NCBI GenBank assembly: GCA_036504595.1
Contig: DASXUX010000014.1
Location: forward strand, 1-64,000
Direction of reading: 5' to 3'
Source: DASXUX01 sp036504595
GTDB taxonomy: Bacteria > Planctomycetota > SZUA-567 > H5-PLA8
Length of the DNA stretch: 64,000 nt
Position numbers and translations under genes: made by a program. Shown in pieces: positions 1 to 9,636 of the stretch; the stretch's first letter is position 1; the number at the start of each line of letters is the position of its first letter. The notes below the pieces were generated by a model, which was not told the DNA's origin, did no database searches, and worked only from the letters and a program-made list of their open reading frames with translations.

Positions 1-3000
1 CTTGGCGATCTGCAGCGGCGTGCCGGTCTTGCCTGACTTCACGCCTATCGCAAGCGAGTCATTGCCCTTGGGCGACTTGCCCTTGGGGTCGAGCGTGAAG
101 GACTTCACCACACCACCGAAGTCAACGATTGCCGTTTGCCCGGAAATACTAAATCCTTCTGGAATCAGAAGCAGGCCCGATAGGCCGATGCTGTCGTTTC
201 CCTGCGGCTTGGCGAAGTTCAGCTTGATGCTCAACTTGGAGACGGACAACTTGCCTGCCGCAGTCGGTTTGGCCGCGCCGCCGGGAGTATCAGACGCGTT
301 GCTGGGATTCGAGCCGAGTGTGGTCTCGATTTGATCCGAGAATCCATCGCCGTCCATATCTTGACTGGGCGGCAGGACGGGCCCGCCCCCGTCCCCTCCG
401 CCGGTCTGTGCTGGGGCCACAGTCAAACTCAAACTGCTGGTCGTGGTCTTCGTGCCGTCGCTGACGGTAAGAGTAACGGTGTAGGTTCCGGCAGCGGCAT
501 AGACGTGGCTTACACCCGCGCCCGTGCCAGTAGTGTTGTCTCCGAAATTCCATGTGTACGTCAGAGCGTCGTTGTTGCTGTCGCTGGCGCTGGCTGAGAA
601 CGCCACGCTTTCGCCAGCCTTGGGGTGACCCGGGCTGATGGTCGGCGGAGAGTCAATGGCCGGTGCCACGTTTGGAGCCGCTATGGTGAGCACGCCGCCC
701 GCGCTCCCCTGGTAGTTTGCATCCGAGATAGCCGCCGTCACCGCATAGCTTCCGACATCTTTGGGCGCCGCGGGTGAGTCGTTGTACTTGAGAACCACGG
801 CCAGTCCTGGTGGATTTGTAGTCGCGGTAGTGGCCTTCGGGTTGCCGTCGTAGGTCTGGTTGAGACCGGCTAACGCCACGGTCGCGTCCGCTTTGGCGAT
901 AACCAGCGTGCCAGAGACCGAACCGCTGCGGTTAACATCGGTGCTTGTCGCGACCACGGCATAGCTTCCGGCTGCACTCGGCGGCGTGGTCGAACCGTCG
1001 TAGGTGATGCTAACTGGCAGTCCCGTCGGGCTTGTCGTAGCCGTCGTGCTTTTGGCCGTTCCGTCGTAGGTCTGGCTCAAGCCGCTGAGCGTCACTGTAG
1101 CGTTCGCCTTAGCCACGGTGAACGACTGATCAACGTCCGCCGCCGTGCTGTAATTCGCGTTTCCAGCTTGCGAAGCACGCACCGTCACCAATCCCGCGCC
1201 AGTAAGCGTGATCTCATTACCATTGATCGTGGCTGGACCACTGGCGATAACGAACGTGACTGGATTGCCGGACGCGCCGCCCGTGGCGCTCACCGTGAAC
1301 GGCGCGTCGCCATAGGTCTTGCCGGAAAGCGCGCCAAAGGTGATCGCCTGCGCGGCCTGGGCGACGTTGAACGACTGATCAACATCCGCCGCCGCGCTGT
1401 AGTTTGCGTTCCCGGCTTGCGAGGCACGGACCGTCACCAAGCCCGCGCCGGTGAGGGTGATTTCACTGCCGTTGATCGTGGCTGGACCGCTGGCGATAAC
1501 GAACGTGACTGGATTGCCGGACGCGCCGCCTGTGGCGCTCACGGTGAACGGCGCGTCGCCGAATACCTTGTTAGTCAGCGCGGCGAAGGTGATCGTTTGG
1601 CTAAGTGAGTCAACCACGATGCTGCCAGATGTCGCTCCGAGCAGCGAATCGCCCGCGAATCGCACTGTTACAATGCCAGCGGTGTCACACGCCAAATCTG
1701 CAAACGTGGCCACGCCCCCAGATGCCGGCGCCGTCAGTGTTCCCTGTAAATTGCCAGGGCCGCTGCCAATCGCGGCGGTGACAACCGTGCTGCTGTCGGA
1801 TGCGACTAGGTTGTCCCAGGCGTCTTCGATGCGGACGGATGGTTGCTCTGTAAATACCTCGCCGACCTGGCTATAGGGGAAAGGCTGGGTCTCCATGGCT
1901 AGATGATGCGCCGATCCCGCCTGGACCGCAATGTTGGATTGCGTGCCGATGATGGTGCTCGTCACAGTGTCTTTGGCAGTTATTGATTGCGTGCCTGCAG
2001 TTGAAAGTGCTGCGCTAAATGTTTGCGTGCCGTTGTCTTCGGGCTGGAACTGATACAGTAGCGGAAGTGCAGCTCGCACGTCCGTGCAGTTGAACTGAAT
2101 AACCCCGGTGTATCCCGTAGCAGTGTTATCATAAGGATCTTTAGCCGTCACACTGATTGTTCCGGCATTCCCGGCGGTCGTTGTCGAGGGGAAGCCGGCG
2201 ACTACGAGCGTGCTGGCGGCGGCCGAGTTCACCGTAATGCTCGCCTGGGCGCCCGAAATGGTTTCAGCCAGGCTATCCGTCGCGATGATGGACTGGTCGC
2301 CTGCGGTCTTGAGTGTGACGCTGAAGTTGTGAACGCCGGCATCACCGGAAAGGAAGTTATAGTCTGAGGGAAGCACCGCCTGCCCATCCGTGCTGGTGAT
2401 GCTGACGGTTCCCGTGTAGCCGGTGACTGTATTTCCATAAAGATCCTTCGCTGTGACCGTGATATCGCCAGCAGTGCCGGCCGTCGGACCCTGGGGGAAA
2501 CCGGACACGAGCAGCGTGCTGGCGCCCAACGGGTTCACGATGATGCTGGATTGCGTGCCGGTGATAGTTCCTGTTACGGTGTCGGTCGCGGTCAGGGACT
2601 GATTGCCCGCGGTCTTGGGCGCAAAACTGAAGGTCTGAAAGCCATTGTTACCAGGCAGGAATGTGTACTCGCCAGGTAAATCCGCCTGGCCATCCGTGCT
2701 GGTGAACTGGATGCTTCCTGTGTATCCGGTGGCAGTGTTTCCATAAATGTCCTGCGCCATCACAGTGAAATCGCCTGGGTCCCCGGCGATCGTTGGTGAT
2801 GGAAAGCCGGATAGCACCAGCGTGCTGGCGGCAGCTGGGTTCACGACAATACTGGACTGCGTGCCGGCGATCGTTCCTGTCTCTGTGTCCGTCGCGGCGA
2901 TGGACTGGCTGCCTGCGGTCTTGAGTGTAATGCTGAAGGTTTGAACGCTGTTGTCAGCGGGCACGAATGTATAGTCCGCTGGCAGGTCCGCCAATTCATC

Positions 3001-6000
3001 AATGCTGGCAAAGTGAATGGTTCCTGTGTAACCCGTCACTGTGTTCGCATAGAGATCCTTGGCCGTCACCGTAACGACGCCGGCGTTCCCGGCGGTCGTT
3101 GGCGAGGGGAAGCCGGACACGAACAGGGTGCTGGCAGGCGCGGGGCTCACATCGATGTCAGACTGCGTGCCTGGGATCGTTCCAGGCACTATGTCCGTCG
3201 CGGTGATGGACTGACTGCCAGCGGTCTTGAGCGTGACGCTGAAGCTGTGAACGCCGTTGTCACTGGACGCGAACGTAAAGTCCGCCGGCAACTCCGCCTG
3301 TTCGTCCGTGCTGGTGAAATGAATGGTTCCTGTGTACCCAGTAACCACGTTATCAAAAAGATCCTTGGCCGTCACAGTGACGCTGCCCAAATCCCCGGCA
3401 GTCGTTGGCGAGGGGAAATCCGAAACAACCAACTTGCCGCTTGCGGGAGATACCGTAATGCCAGGTTGTGTGCTTGTAAGCGCGCCGGTGATTGTGTCTG
3501 TTCCGGTGATGGACTGAGTGCCTGTGGTTTTGAGCGTAACGCTGAAGGCGTGAACACCCTTGTCACCGGAAACGAACATGTAATCGGCGGGCAGCACAGC
3601 CTGCGGATCAGAGCTGGTGAAACAAATGGTTCCGCTGTATTCCGTTGCCGTATTTCCATAGGGATCCTTGGCACTCACGGTGACATTTCCAGATGCCCCG
3701 GCGGTCGTCGTCGATGGGAACCCGGAGACTACCAGCGCGCTGGCGGCGGCGGGAGTCACCGTGATGTTGGACTGCGTGCCCGTGATCGTGCTCGTAACAG
3801 TATCGGTCGCGGTGATCGTCTGACTGCCCGCGGTTTTGAGCGTAATGCTGAAAGAACGAGCCCCGTTGTCACCGGATACGAACGTGTAGTCGGCGGGCAG
3901 CACAGCTTGCGGATCAGAACTGGTGAAACGGACGGTTCCCCGGTATCCGGTTGCTGTATTTCCGTAGGCATCCTTGGCTGTCACTGAGAAATCGCCAGCA
4001 GTCCCGGCGGTCGTTGTCGAGGGAAACCCGGAGACTACCAGCGCGCTGGCGGCTGCAGGAGTCACCATAATGTTGGACTGCGTGCCCTTGATCGTTCCGG
4101 TCGCTTTGTCCGTCGCGGTGATGGACTGACTGCCCGCGGTCTTGAGCGTAATACTGAAAGAGTGAACCCCGTTGTCACCGGAAACGAACGTGTAGTCCGT
4201 GGGCAGCAGATCTTGCGGGTCAGAACCGGTGAAATGGACGGCTCCCCTGTATCCGGTTGCTGTATTCCCGTAGGCATCCCTGGCTCTTATCGTGGCATCG
4301 CCGGCAATCCCGGCGGTCGGCGTCGACGGGAACCCGGAGACTAGCAGCGTGCTGGCGCCCGCCGGATTCACGGTGATGTTCGACTGCGTGCCCGTGATCG
4401 TTCCGGTCGCTTTGTCCGTCGCGGTGATGGACTGACTGCCGGCGGTCTTGAGCGTAATGCTGAAAAAGTGAACCCCGTTGTCACCGGAAACGAACGTGTA
4501 GTCCGCAGGTCGCAGCGCTTGCGGGTCAGAACTGGTGAAATGGACAGCTCCCCTGTATCCGGTTGCCGTATTTCCATAGGCATCCTGGGGTGTCACTGAG
4601 ACACTGCCAGCAGTCCCAGCGGTCTTCGTCGACGGGAAGTTGGTCACTAGCAGCGTGCTGGCGCCTGCGGGGTTCACGATGATGTTAGACTGCGTGCCCG
4701 TGATCGTTCCGGTCGCTGTGTCTGTCGCCGTGATGGACTGACTGCCCGCGGTTTTGAGCGTAATGCTGAAAGAGTGAACCCCGTTGTCACCGGAAACGAA
4801 CGTGTAGTCCGTTGGCCGCAGAGCTTGCGGGTCAGAACTGGTGAAATGGACGGCTCCCGTGTATCCGGTTGCGGTGTTCCCGTAGGCATCCTTGGCTCTC
4901 ACTGTGGCATCGCCAGCAATCCCGGCGGTCGGCGTCGAGGGAAACCCGGAGACTACCAGCGCGCTCGCGGCCGCAGGATTGACCGTGATGTTGGACTGCG
5001 TGCCCGTGATCGTTCCGGTCGCTTTGTCCGTCGCGGTGATCGACTGACTGCCGGCCGTCTTGAGCGTAGCGACAAAGGATTGAGATCCCTTAACACTGGA
5101 AGAGAACGTGTAGTCTGCAGGTAACACAGCTTGCGGATCAGAGCTGGTGAAATGGATCGTTCCCGTATAGTCCGTTGCTGTATTTCCATAGGCATCCTTG
5201 GCTGTCAGTGAGAAATTGCGAGCAACCCCGGCGGTCGTCGTCAAGGGGTACCAGACTTCCAGCACACTGGCGGCTTCAGGACTGACCAGGATGTTGGATT
5301 GGGTGCCCGTGATCGTTCCTGTCGCTTTGTCGGTAGCCGTGATGGAACGACCGCCCGCGGTTTTGAGCGTAATACTGAAAGAGTGAACACCCTTGTCACC
5401 GGAAGCGAACGTGTAATCGGTGGGCAACACCGCTTGTGTGTCGGAACTTGTAAACTTAATCGAACCGGTATAGCCAATGGCAGTTTGGGAATCTTCATCT
5501 TTGGCGGTGACAGTTATCTGATGCGCCACTCCCGCCGTGGTAGGTGAGGTGAATCCGGCGGCCTGCAGCGATACCACTGGTTTGGCGATGAGGACCGGTT
5601 TAGCCGCGCTGGGTATGCCATTGACATACAGAGTGACTAAAGCCAGGCCTTTGGGAAACCCTGTTACCGGCAGACTGGTGAAGCTCGAGTCTGTCCAGGG
5701 CGTCTCTGGATCGGGCAACAGAAACGCAGTGTGTTCATTAATCATGCTGCGGAGTTCGACTACAGGGTAGTTTGTTGCCGAATTGTTACCTGATCCGCCC
5801 GATGCCTCTGAAAGCCCCCTGAACTGCGCACCCTGAATGCTTAAGGCTGTGCCAAGAACAAGCGGCGACGTCGCCCCGTTGATGCTCGGCTGCCAAGGCG
5901 CCAAGTACCCCAAATCCTCCCCGTACACTTCCGCGCTGGAAAGAAATCCGCTGAAGCCGTCGCTGTTGCCACCCGCGACGAGCACCTTGCCGCTGGGCAG

Positions 6001-7839
6001 CAGCGTCGCCGTGTGATAGTAGCGCCCGGTGGCCAGCGAGCCGGTGGCCGCCCAGGCGCCCGTGGCCGGGTCGTACACTTCCGCGCTGGAAAGAATACTG
6101 CCGTTGTCGCCGCCTGTGACGAGGACCTTCCCGCTGGGCAGCAGCGTCGCCGTGTGATAGTAGCGCGCGGTGCTCAGCGCACCAGTAGCCGTCCAATTGC
6201 CCGTCGCTGGGTCGTACACTTGCGCGCTAGAAAGATACCCGAAGTTGCCATAGCCCCCCGCGACGAGGACCTTCCCGCTGGGCAGCAGCGTCGCCGTGTG
6301 ATAGTAGCGCGCCGCGGCCGTGGCCAGCGACCCGGTGCTCGTCCAGGCGCCCGTCGCCGGGTCATACACTTCCGCGCTGGAAAGATAATGATCGGTGCCA
6401 TCGTAGTAATACCCACCCGCGACGAGGACCTTCCCGCTGGGTAGCAGCGTCGCCGTGTGATACTTGCGCGCCGTGGCCAGCGCACCGGTGCTCGTCCAGA
6501 GGCCCGTCGCCGGGTCGTATACTTCTGCGCTGGAAAGAGAACCACCGTTGCCGCCGCCCCCCGCGACGAGGACCTTCCCGCTGGGCAGCAGCGTGGCTGT
6601 GTGATCGTAGCGCGCGGTGGCCAGCGCACCGGTGGCCGCCCAGTTGCCAAGGGCCGGGTCATACACGTTCGCGCTGGAAAGAACACCGCTGTTACTTCCT
6701 CCCGCGACGAGCACCTTCCCGCTGGGCAGCAGCGTCGCCTTGTGATATTGGCGCGCAGCGATCATATAACCTGTGGTTGCCCACGAAGCGGTTCCTGGGC
6801 AGTAATAAACCTCGGCGCTGGACAGAGCCGTACTGCCGTCGTAACCCGCCGCGACCAGAATCTTGCCGCTGGGCAACACAGTCGCCGTGTGCAGCGCGCG
6901 CGCGGCAGTCAATGGACCGGCATTTGACCACGCATTTGTCGCTGAATCGTATACTTCCGCGCTCGAAAGATATCCGCTGCCAATGCCTCCAGCCACGAGG
7001 ACCTTTCCACTGGGCAGAAGCGTCGCCGTGTGACTGTAGCGCGCGGTGGCCATCGCGCCGGTGTCAGACCATGAGCCCAGCGCCGGGTCGTACACTTCCG
7101 CGCTGAGAAACCATCCGGCAACGAGCACCTTCCCATTGGGCAGCAGCGTCGCCGTGTGATACCTTCGCGCGGTGCCCAGCGAACCGGTAGCCGTCCAGTT
7201 GCCCGTGGCCGGGTCGTATAATTCGGCGCTGGAAAGAGACACGCTGGCGTTGTAGCCCCCCGCAACGAGAACCTTCCCGTTCTGCAGCAATGTTGCCGTG
7301 TGCAAATAGCGACCGGCGCCCATGGCGCCGGCAGCGGACCACAAGCCCGTTGCCGGGTCGTACACGTCCGCGCTGGAAAGGAAACCGCCACTGGAATTGT
7401 ACCCCCCCGTGACGAGGACCTTGCCATTCGATAGAAGCGTCGCCGTGTGATAGGCGCGCCCGATGGTCATCGGGTTAAGGGTTGTCCAGTTGCCGGCGGC
7501 GGGATCGTATACTTCCGCGCTAGAAAGATAGCCGGCACCACGGCCTCCTACAACGAGGACTTTACCGCTGGGAAGCAGCGTCGCTGTGTGAAGCCTGCGC
7601 GCGGCGGCCAGCGAACCGGTAGCCGTCCACGTGCCGGTCGCCGGATCGTACAATTCGGCGCTGGCAAACGTCGTGCTGCCATCCCATCCCCCCGCCACGA
7701 GAATTCTCCCGTTCTGCAGCAGCGTTGATGTGTGGGAGTAGCGGGCAGTGCCCATTGAACCGGTGTCGGACCAGTTTGCCGCTTGCGCGGATGAGGCCAG
7801 CAGCACCAAAGCCAGCGCGACCCGGGAAGCTCGTTTCAT
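1..7839 (-). CDS. Giant secreted Kelch / Ig-like repeat protein (partial, 3' end beyond window)
   Basis: The frame is open from the ATG at 7839 down to base 1 with no stop in any stretch checked, so at least 2613 codons are visible and the C-terminus lies outside. Residues 1-21 are a signal peptide ending in SSAQA. Residues about 22-615 carry some 13 Kelch/galactose-oxidase-type motifs of the form HTATLLPSGKVLVAGG followed by LSSAEVYDPATG. A linking region resembling the domain that follows Kelch in galactose oxidases comes next, then twelve tandem repeats of 102 residues (about 766-1980). After these are MBG-like Ig repeats (TYGDAPFT-type start), a PKD domain with a WNFGD core and a DMDGDGFSD calcium-type motif near residue 2495. 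This architecture fits a surface or secreted adhesin-like protein; ligand and enzymatic activity cannot be told. The opposite-strand ORFs here are shadows of the repeats. Confidence 0.85.
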   Translation of the reverse strand, partial: MKRASRVALALVLLASSAQAANWSDTGSMGTARYSHTSTLLQNGRILVAGGWDGSTTFASAELYDPATGTWTATGSLAAARRLHTATLLPSGKVLVVGGRGAGYLSSAEVYDPAAGNWTTLNPMTIGRAYHTATLLSNGKVLVTGGYNSSGGFLSSADVYDPATGLWSAAGAMGAGRYLHTATLLQNGKVLVAGGYNASVSLSSAELYDPATGNWTATGSLGTARRYHTATLLPNGKVLVAGWFLSAEVYDPALGSWSDTGAMATARYSHTATLLPSGKVLVAGGIGSGYLSSAEVYDSATNAWSNAGPLTAARALHTATVLPSGKILVAAGYDGSTALSSAEVYYCPGTASWATTGYMIAARQYHKATLLPSGKVLVAGGSNSGVLSSANVYDPALGNWAATGALATARYDHTATLLPSGKVLVAGGGGNGGSLSSAEVYDPATGLWTSTGALATARKYHTATLLPSGKVLVAGGYYYDGTDHYLSSAEVYDPATGAWTSTGSLATAAARYYHTATLLPSGKVLVAGGYGNFGYLSSAQVYDPATGNWTATGALSTARYYHTATLLPSGKVLVTGGDNGSILSSAEVYDPATGAWAATGSLATGRYYHTATLLPSGKVLVAGGNSDGFSGFLSSAEVYGEDLGYLAPWQPSINGATSPLVLGTALSIQGAQFRGLSEASGGSGNNSATNYPVVELRSMINEHTAFLLPDPETPWTDSSFTSLPVTGFPKGLALVTLYVNGIPSAAKPVLIAKPVVSLQAAGFTSPTTAGVAHQITVTAKDEDSQTAIGYTGSIKFTSSDTQAVLPTDYTFASGDKGVHSFSITLKTAGGRSITATDKATGTITGTQSNILVSPEAASVLEVWYPLTTTAGVARNFSLTAKDAYGNTATDYTGTIHFTSSDPQAVLPADYTFSSSVKGSQSFVATLKTAGSQSITATDKATGTITGTQSNITVNPAAASALVVSGFPSTPTAGIAGDATVRAKDAYGNTATGYTGAVHFTSSDPQALRPTDYTFVSGDNGVHSFSITLKTAGSQSITATDTATGTITGTQSNIIVNPAGASTLLVTNFPSTKTAGTAGSVSVTPQDAYGNTATGYRGAVHFTSSDPQALRPADYTFVSGDNGVHFFSITLKTAGSQSITATDKATGTITGTQSNITVNPAGASTLLVSGFPSTPTAGIAGDATIRARDAYGNTATGYRGAVHFTGSDPQDLLPTDYTFVSGDNGVHSFSITLKTAGSQSITATDKATGTIKGTQSNIMVTPAAASALVVSGFPSTTTAGTAGDFSVTAKDAYGNTATGYRGTVRFTSSDPQAVLPADYTFVSGDNGARSFSITLKTAGSQTITATDTVTSTITGTQSNITVTPAAASALVVSGFPSTTTAGASGNVTVSAKDPYGNTATEYSGTICFTSSDPQAVLPADYMFVSGDKGVHAFSVTLKTTGTQSITGTDTITGALTSTQPGITVSPASGKLVVSDFPSPTTAGDLGSVTVTAKDLFDNVVTGYTGTIHFTSTDEQAELPADFTFASSDNGVHSFSVTLKTAGSQSITATDIVPGTIPGTQSDIDVSPAPASTLFVSGFPSPTTAGNAGVVTVTAKDLYANTVTGYTGTIHFASIDELADLPADYTFVPADNSVQTFSITLKTAGSQSIAATDTETGTIAGTQSSIVVNPAAASTLVLSGFPSPTIAGDPGDFTVMAQDIYGNTATGYTGSIQFTSTDGQADLPGEYTFLPGNNGFQTFSFAPKTAGNQSLTATDTVTGTITGTQSSIIVNPLGASTLLVSGFPQGPTAGTAGDITVTAKDLYGNTVTGYTGTVSITSTDGQAVLPSDYNFLSGDAGVHNFSVTLKTAGDQSIIATDSLAETISGAQASITVNSAAASTLVVAGFPSTTTAGNAGTISVTAKDPYDNTATGYTGVIQFNCTDVRAALPLLYQFQPEDNGTQTFSAALSTAGTQSITAKDTVTSTIIGTQSNIAVQAGSAHHLAMETQPFPYSQVGEVFTEQPSVRIEDAWDNLVASDSSTVVTAAIGSGPGNLQGTLTAPASGGVATFADLACDTAGIVTVRFAGDSLLGATSGSIVVDSLSQTITFAALTNKVFGDAPFTVSATGGASGNPVTFVIASGPATINGSEITLTGAGLVTVRASQAGNANYSAAADVDQSFNVAQAAQAITFGALSGKTYGDAPFTVSATGGASGNPVTFVIASGPATINGNEITLTGAGLVTVRASQAGNANYSTAADVDQSFTVAKANATVTLSGLSQTYDGTAKSTTATTSPTGLPVSITYDGSTTPPSAAGSYAVVATSTDVNRSGSVSGTLVIAKADATVALAGLNQTYDGNPKATTATTNPPGLAVVLKYNDSPAAPKDVGSYAVTAAISDANYQGSAGGVLTIAAPNVAPAIDSPPTISPGHPKAGESVAFSASASDSNNDALTYTWNFGDNTTGTGAGVSHVYAAAGTYTVTLTVSDGTKTTTSSLSLTVAPAQTGGGDGGGPVLPPSQDMDGDGFSDQIETTLGSNPSNASDTPGGAAKPTAAGKLSVSKLSIKLNFAKPQGNDSIGLSGLLLIPEGFSISGQTAIVDFGGVVKSFTLDPKGKSPKGNDSLAIGVKSGKTGTPLQIAK
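1925..5545 (-). repeat. Twelve tandem 306-bp coding repeats (102 aa each)
   Basis: A recurrent block encoding ITATD..TG.ITGTQSNI starts on the plus strand near 1929, 2235, 2541, 2847, 3153, 3459, 3765, 4071, 4377, 4683, 4989 and 5290, which is a period of 306 bases. Each unit also encodes KDAYGNTATGYTG and TSSDPQA..P.DYTF. Units between about 3760 and 5100 are nearly identical at the DNA level while the outer ones have diverged. This suggests recent unequal crossing-over in the middle of the array. The fold is presumably an Ig-like/filamin-type beta sandwich. Confidence 0.85.
5990..7775 (-). repeat. Kelch-type repeats, about 13 copies
   Basis: A unit of roughly 140-156 bases recurs with the conserved peptide TARYYHTATLLPSGKVLVAGG and then SSAEVYDPATG.W. 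The number of residues between the two halves varies, as in Kelch propellers. Thirteen copies would make about two six- or seven-bladed propellers. Several units share long near-identical DNA. Confidence 0.75.
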
Positions 7840-8079
7840 GTGGAGTATCCTTATCGTCTGAGCCCGAACCAGGGCGCGTCCCGGCAATCAACCAATGATT
7901 TTGCAGATAGCTTGTATCCATATTTGGCTGAAAAGACAATACGGCCACACACGGGAGACGCTCGCGCTTGCTTTTCCGCTTAATCTCTGGTCTTGGCTTC
8001 CGCGGCGCAAGCGGCAATCAGTATAAGATGCCGACGAGGAGCCAGCAGCAGGCGACGGTCTGTAACGTTTCCCATGCGC

Positions 8080-8763
8080 TCATTGGGCACCGCCCTTCCG
8101 CCGGCCAGCGTCCAGTCCGCTGGGAACGTCATCCCGGTGCTTAATCTTGAACCACATCGGATTCTCGGCGAAGCGGCCGGTGTGGCCGACCAAGCCGGAA
8201 TCAGCGCGGCGCACCACGAGCCCTTCTGACAACGGGTCCTGGATCTGCTCCAAAAACCTGTCGACCAGTCCGGGATTCGTCCAACACGGGATCAAGTGAA
8301 TATGGTTCGATGGTGATGTGGCTGCCATCTTCACGGCCTCGACGAGCTGGCGCAGTAGTTCGTAGCGCGTCGAGAATGGAACATCGCCTAACCAGCAATC
8401 GCCATTTGCGCTGCTACGGCACTGCTTGGTGATGCCCACAGGAGCCATCAGCAGATCGAACAGGTGGAGCTTGTGCTCGGTGATGAATTGAACGCACCGC
8501 CTGCCCGACCATTCCATATCCAAGCCAATTCCGTCCGGCCACGGCAACGACTCGAATTCCGCCACGAGAGTGTTCGGCATCGGCATCGCAGCAGGCCCGA
8601 CAAGGTGCTTCGAATAGTATGTCCATTTGCCGTCGGCCAGCCACGCTACTCGCCTTACGCCATCAATCTTCCGCTGCGCGTGCCATCGCCCCGGCACTTC
8701 AGTGTCGAGCCGCCTCAGAAACTCGACCGAGACGCGCCGTGGGGTGTCAGGATACCTAAGCAT
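8080..8763 (-). CDS. ATP-dependent DNA ligase-like adenylation-domain protein
   Basis: A 227-residue protein. The ATG at 8763 is chosen because GGAGG lies just upstream on the coding strand; the longer frame to 8865 lacks this. It shows the nucleotidyltransferase signature of ATP-dependent ligases: KIDGVRR (motif I, lysine nucleophile), LDMEW (motif III), EGLVVRR (motif IV) and FKIKHR (motif V). There is no room for a C-terminal OB fold, so it is a minimal adenylation domain, as in some phage ligases. It would seal nicks in DNA or RNA during replication or repair of the element. It is the last gene of a minus-strand run and follows the 8780-9355 gene by 16 bases. Whether it uses DNA or RNA cannot be judged. 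Confidence 0.7.
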   Translation of the reverse strand: MLRYPDTPRRVSVEFLRRLDTEVPGRWHAQRKIDGVRRVAWLADGKWTYYSKHLVGPAAMPMPNTLVAEFESLPWPDGIGLDMEWSGRRCVQFITEHKLHLFDLLMAPVGITKQCRSSANGDCWLGDVPFSTRYELLRQLVEAVKMAATSPSNHIHLIPCWTNPGLVDRFLEQIQDPLSEGLVVRRADSGLVGHTGRFAENPMWFKIKHRDDVPSGLDAGRRKGGAQ

Positions 8764-8779
8764 AGGTGCTTCCCTCCGA

Positions 8780-9355
8780 TCATGCCCGGAAAAACGCGAC
8801 CGGCTTGATGTCCGGCAGCGACGCCGCCACAACGGCAACGTCTGGTCTGAGCGTGCGATCTTCATGAAACTGTTTGGTAGGCTGCACTGTGACAGTTACT
8901 TCTGCGCCTGCGGCGATCAAATTCTGCAGCAGTTGGGGGGTGAGCTTACCCACGTCGATGTTGACGGCGTACTGCTCGCGGAAGTACGTGGCAAACAGTT
9001 CAGCATGAGCAGCCTTGATGCGCGCAGCCAATTCCGGTTTCACGTCGGCGTACCTGCATTGCGTCTGATATGTCAGGCCGCAGAAGCGTATGCTTGACAG
9101 GTTCTCGCCGCGCTGGCGGGCCAAGTCTGCGCGAGCGTGCTCGGCGGCCGGCATCAGGTCCGCGACGAGCATCGCCTTCTGAGCCTCCAGGTCTTTCAAC
9201 TGGGCTAATGTCTGTGCCAACTTCTTTGCCATCGGTGCAAGCTCCGCGCGAGCAACAACGGGCATCTTTTCGGAAGCTGCCGGGGCCTTGGGCTTGGCTA
9301 CCGCGGCGAGCATGTCGGCGAGATTGGACGTAACGGGCTGCGTGACTGTAGACAT
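8780..9355 (-). CDS. Hypothetical protein with Ala-rich coiled-coil centre
   Basis: A 191-residue protein with a good AGGAG site before the ATG. The first 45 residues are Ala/Pro/Lys rich. Residues about 40-85 form a likely coiled coil (KKLAQTLAQLKDLEAQKA). The C-terminal half is compact, with an aromatic FCGLTYQTQCRYAD segment. I do not recognise the family. It sits directly upstream of the ligase-like gene in the same small-gene run, so a role with DNA is possible but unproven. Confidence 0.65.
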   Translation of the reverse strand: MSTVTQPVTSNLADMLAAVAKPKAPAASEKMPVVARAELAPMAKKLAQTLAQLKDLEAQKAMLVADLMPAAEHARADLARQRGENLSSIRFCGLTYQTQCRYADVKPELAARIKAAHAELFATYFREQYAVNIDVGKLTPQLLQNLIAAGAEVTVTVQPTKQFHEDRTLRPDVAVVAASLPDIKPVAFFRA

Positions 9356-9424
9356 GGGTCTCCTTGCCTGCGGCGCAGGCGGTTAAGGTTCTTCGAGGGG
9401 TTGCGTGACGGGTTTGTGCGAGGG

Positions 9425-9601
9425 CTACTTCATGCGAACAACTTGCAGTGCTGCGGCGAATTCGGGTGCGGTTTGGCGGGCGATGTCCTGGAGCATCTTG
9501 GTCAGGAGGGCGGCACTCTTTGCCGGCGCGCCATCGGAGTGTGCCAAGGGCTCTTCGGCATCGGCCTTGGTGTGCTTGTAGGGCAGATCACCGTGATGCA
9601 T
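9425..9601 (-). CDS. Small hypothetical protein (58 aa)
   Basis: The ATG at 9601 (MHHGDLPYKHTKAD) is preceded by AAGGAC; an upstream start six codons earlier is less likely. The protein is acidic at its start and ends in an amphipathic helix (LLTKMLQDIARQTAPEFAAA). No family is recognised. It follows the AAA+ gene by 35 bases in the same direction and is probably co-transcribed. Confidence 0.5.
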   Translation of the reverse strand: MHHGDLPYKHTKADAEEPLAHSDGAPAKSAALLTKMLQDIARQTAPEFAAALQVVRMK

Positions 9602-9636
9602 TGCTCGTCCTTTCTGCACAGCGGGGTGTGCGAGGT

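Noticed and set aside
2941..3987. Plus-strand 348-codon open frame
   Set aside because: It is the antisense of the 102-residue repeats; its own repeats simply mirror the real gene.
1925..5545. CRISPR array
   Set aside because: The 306-base units are in-frame coding repeats without spacers.
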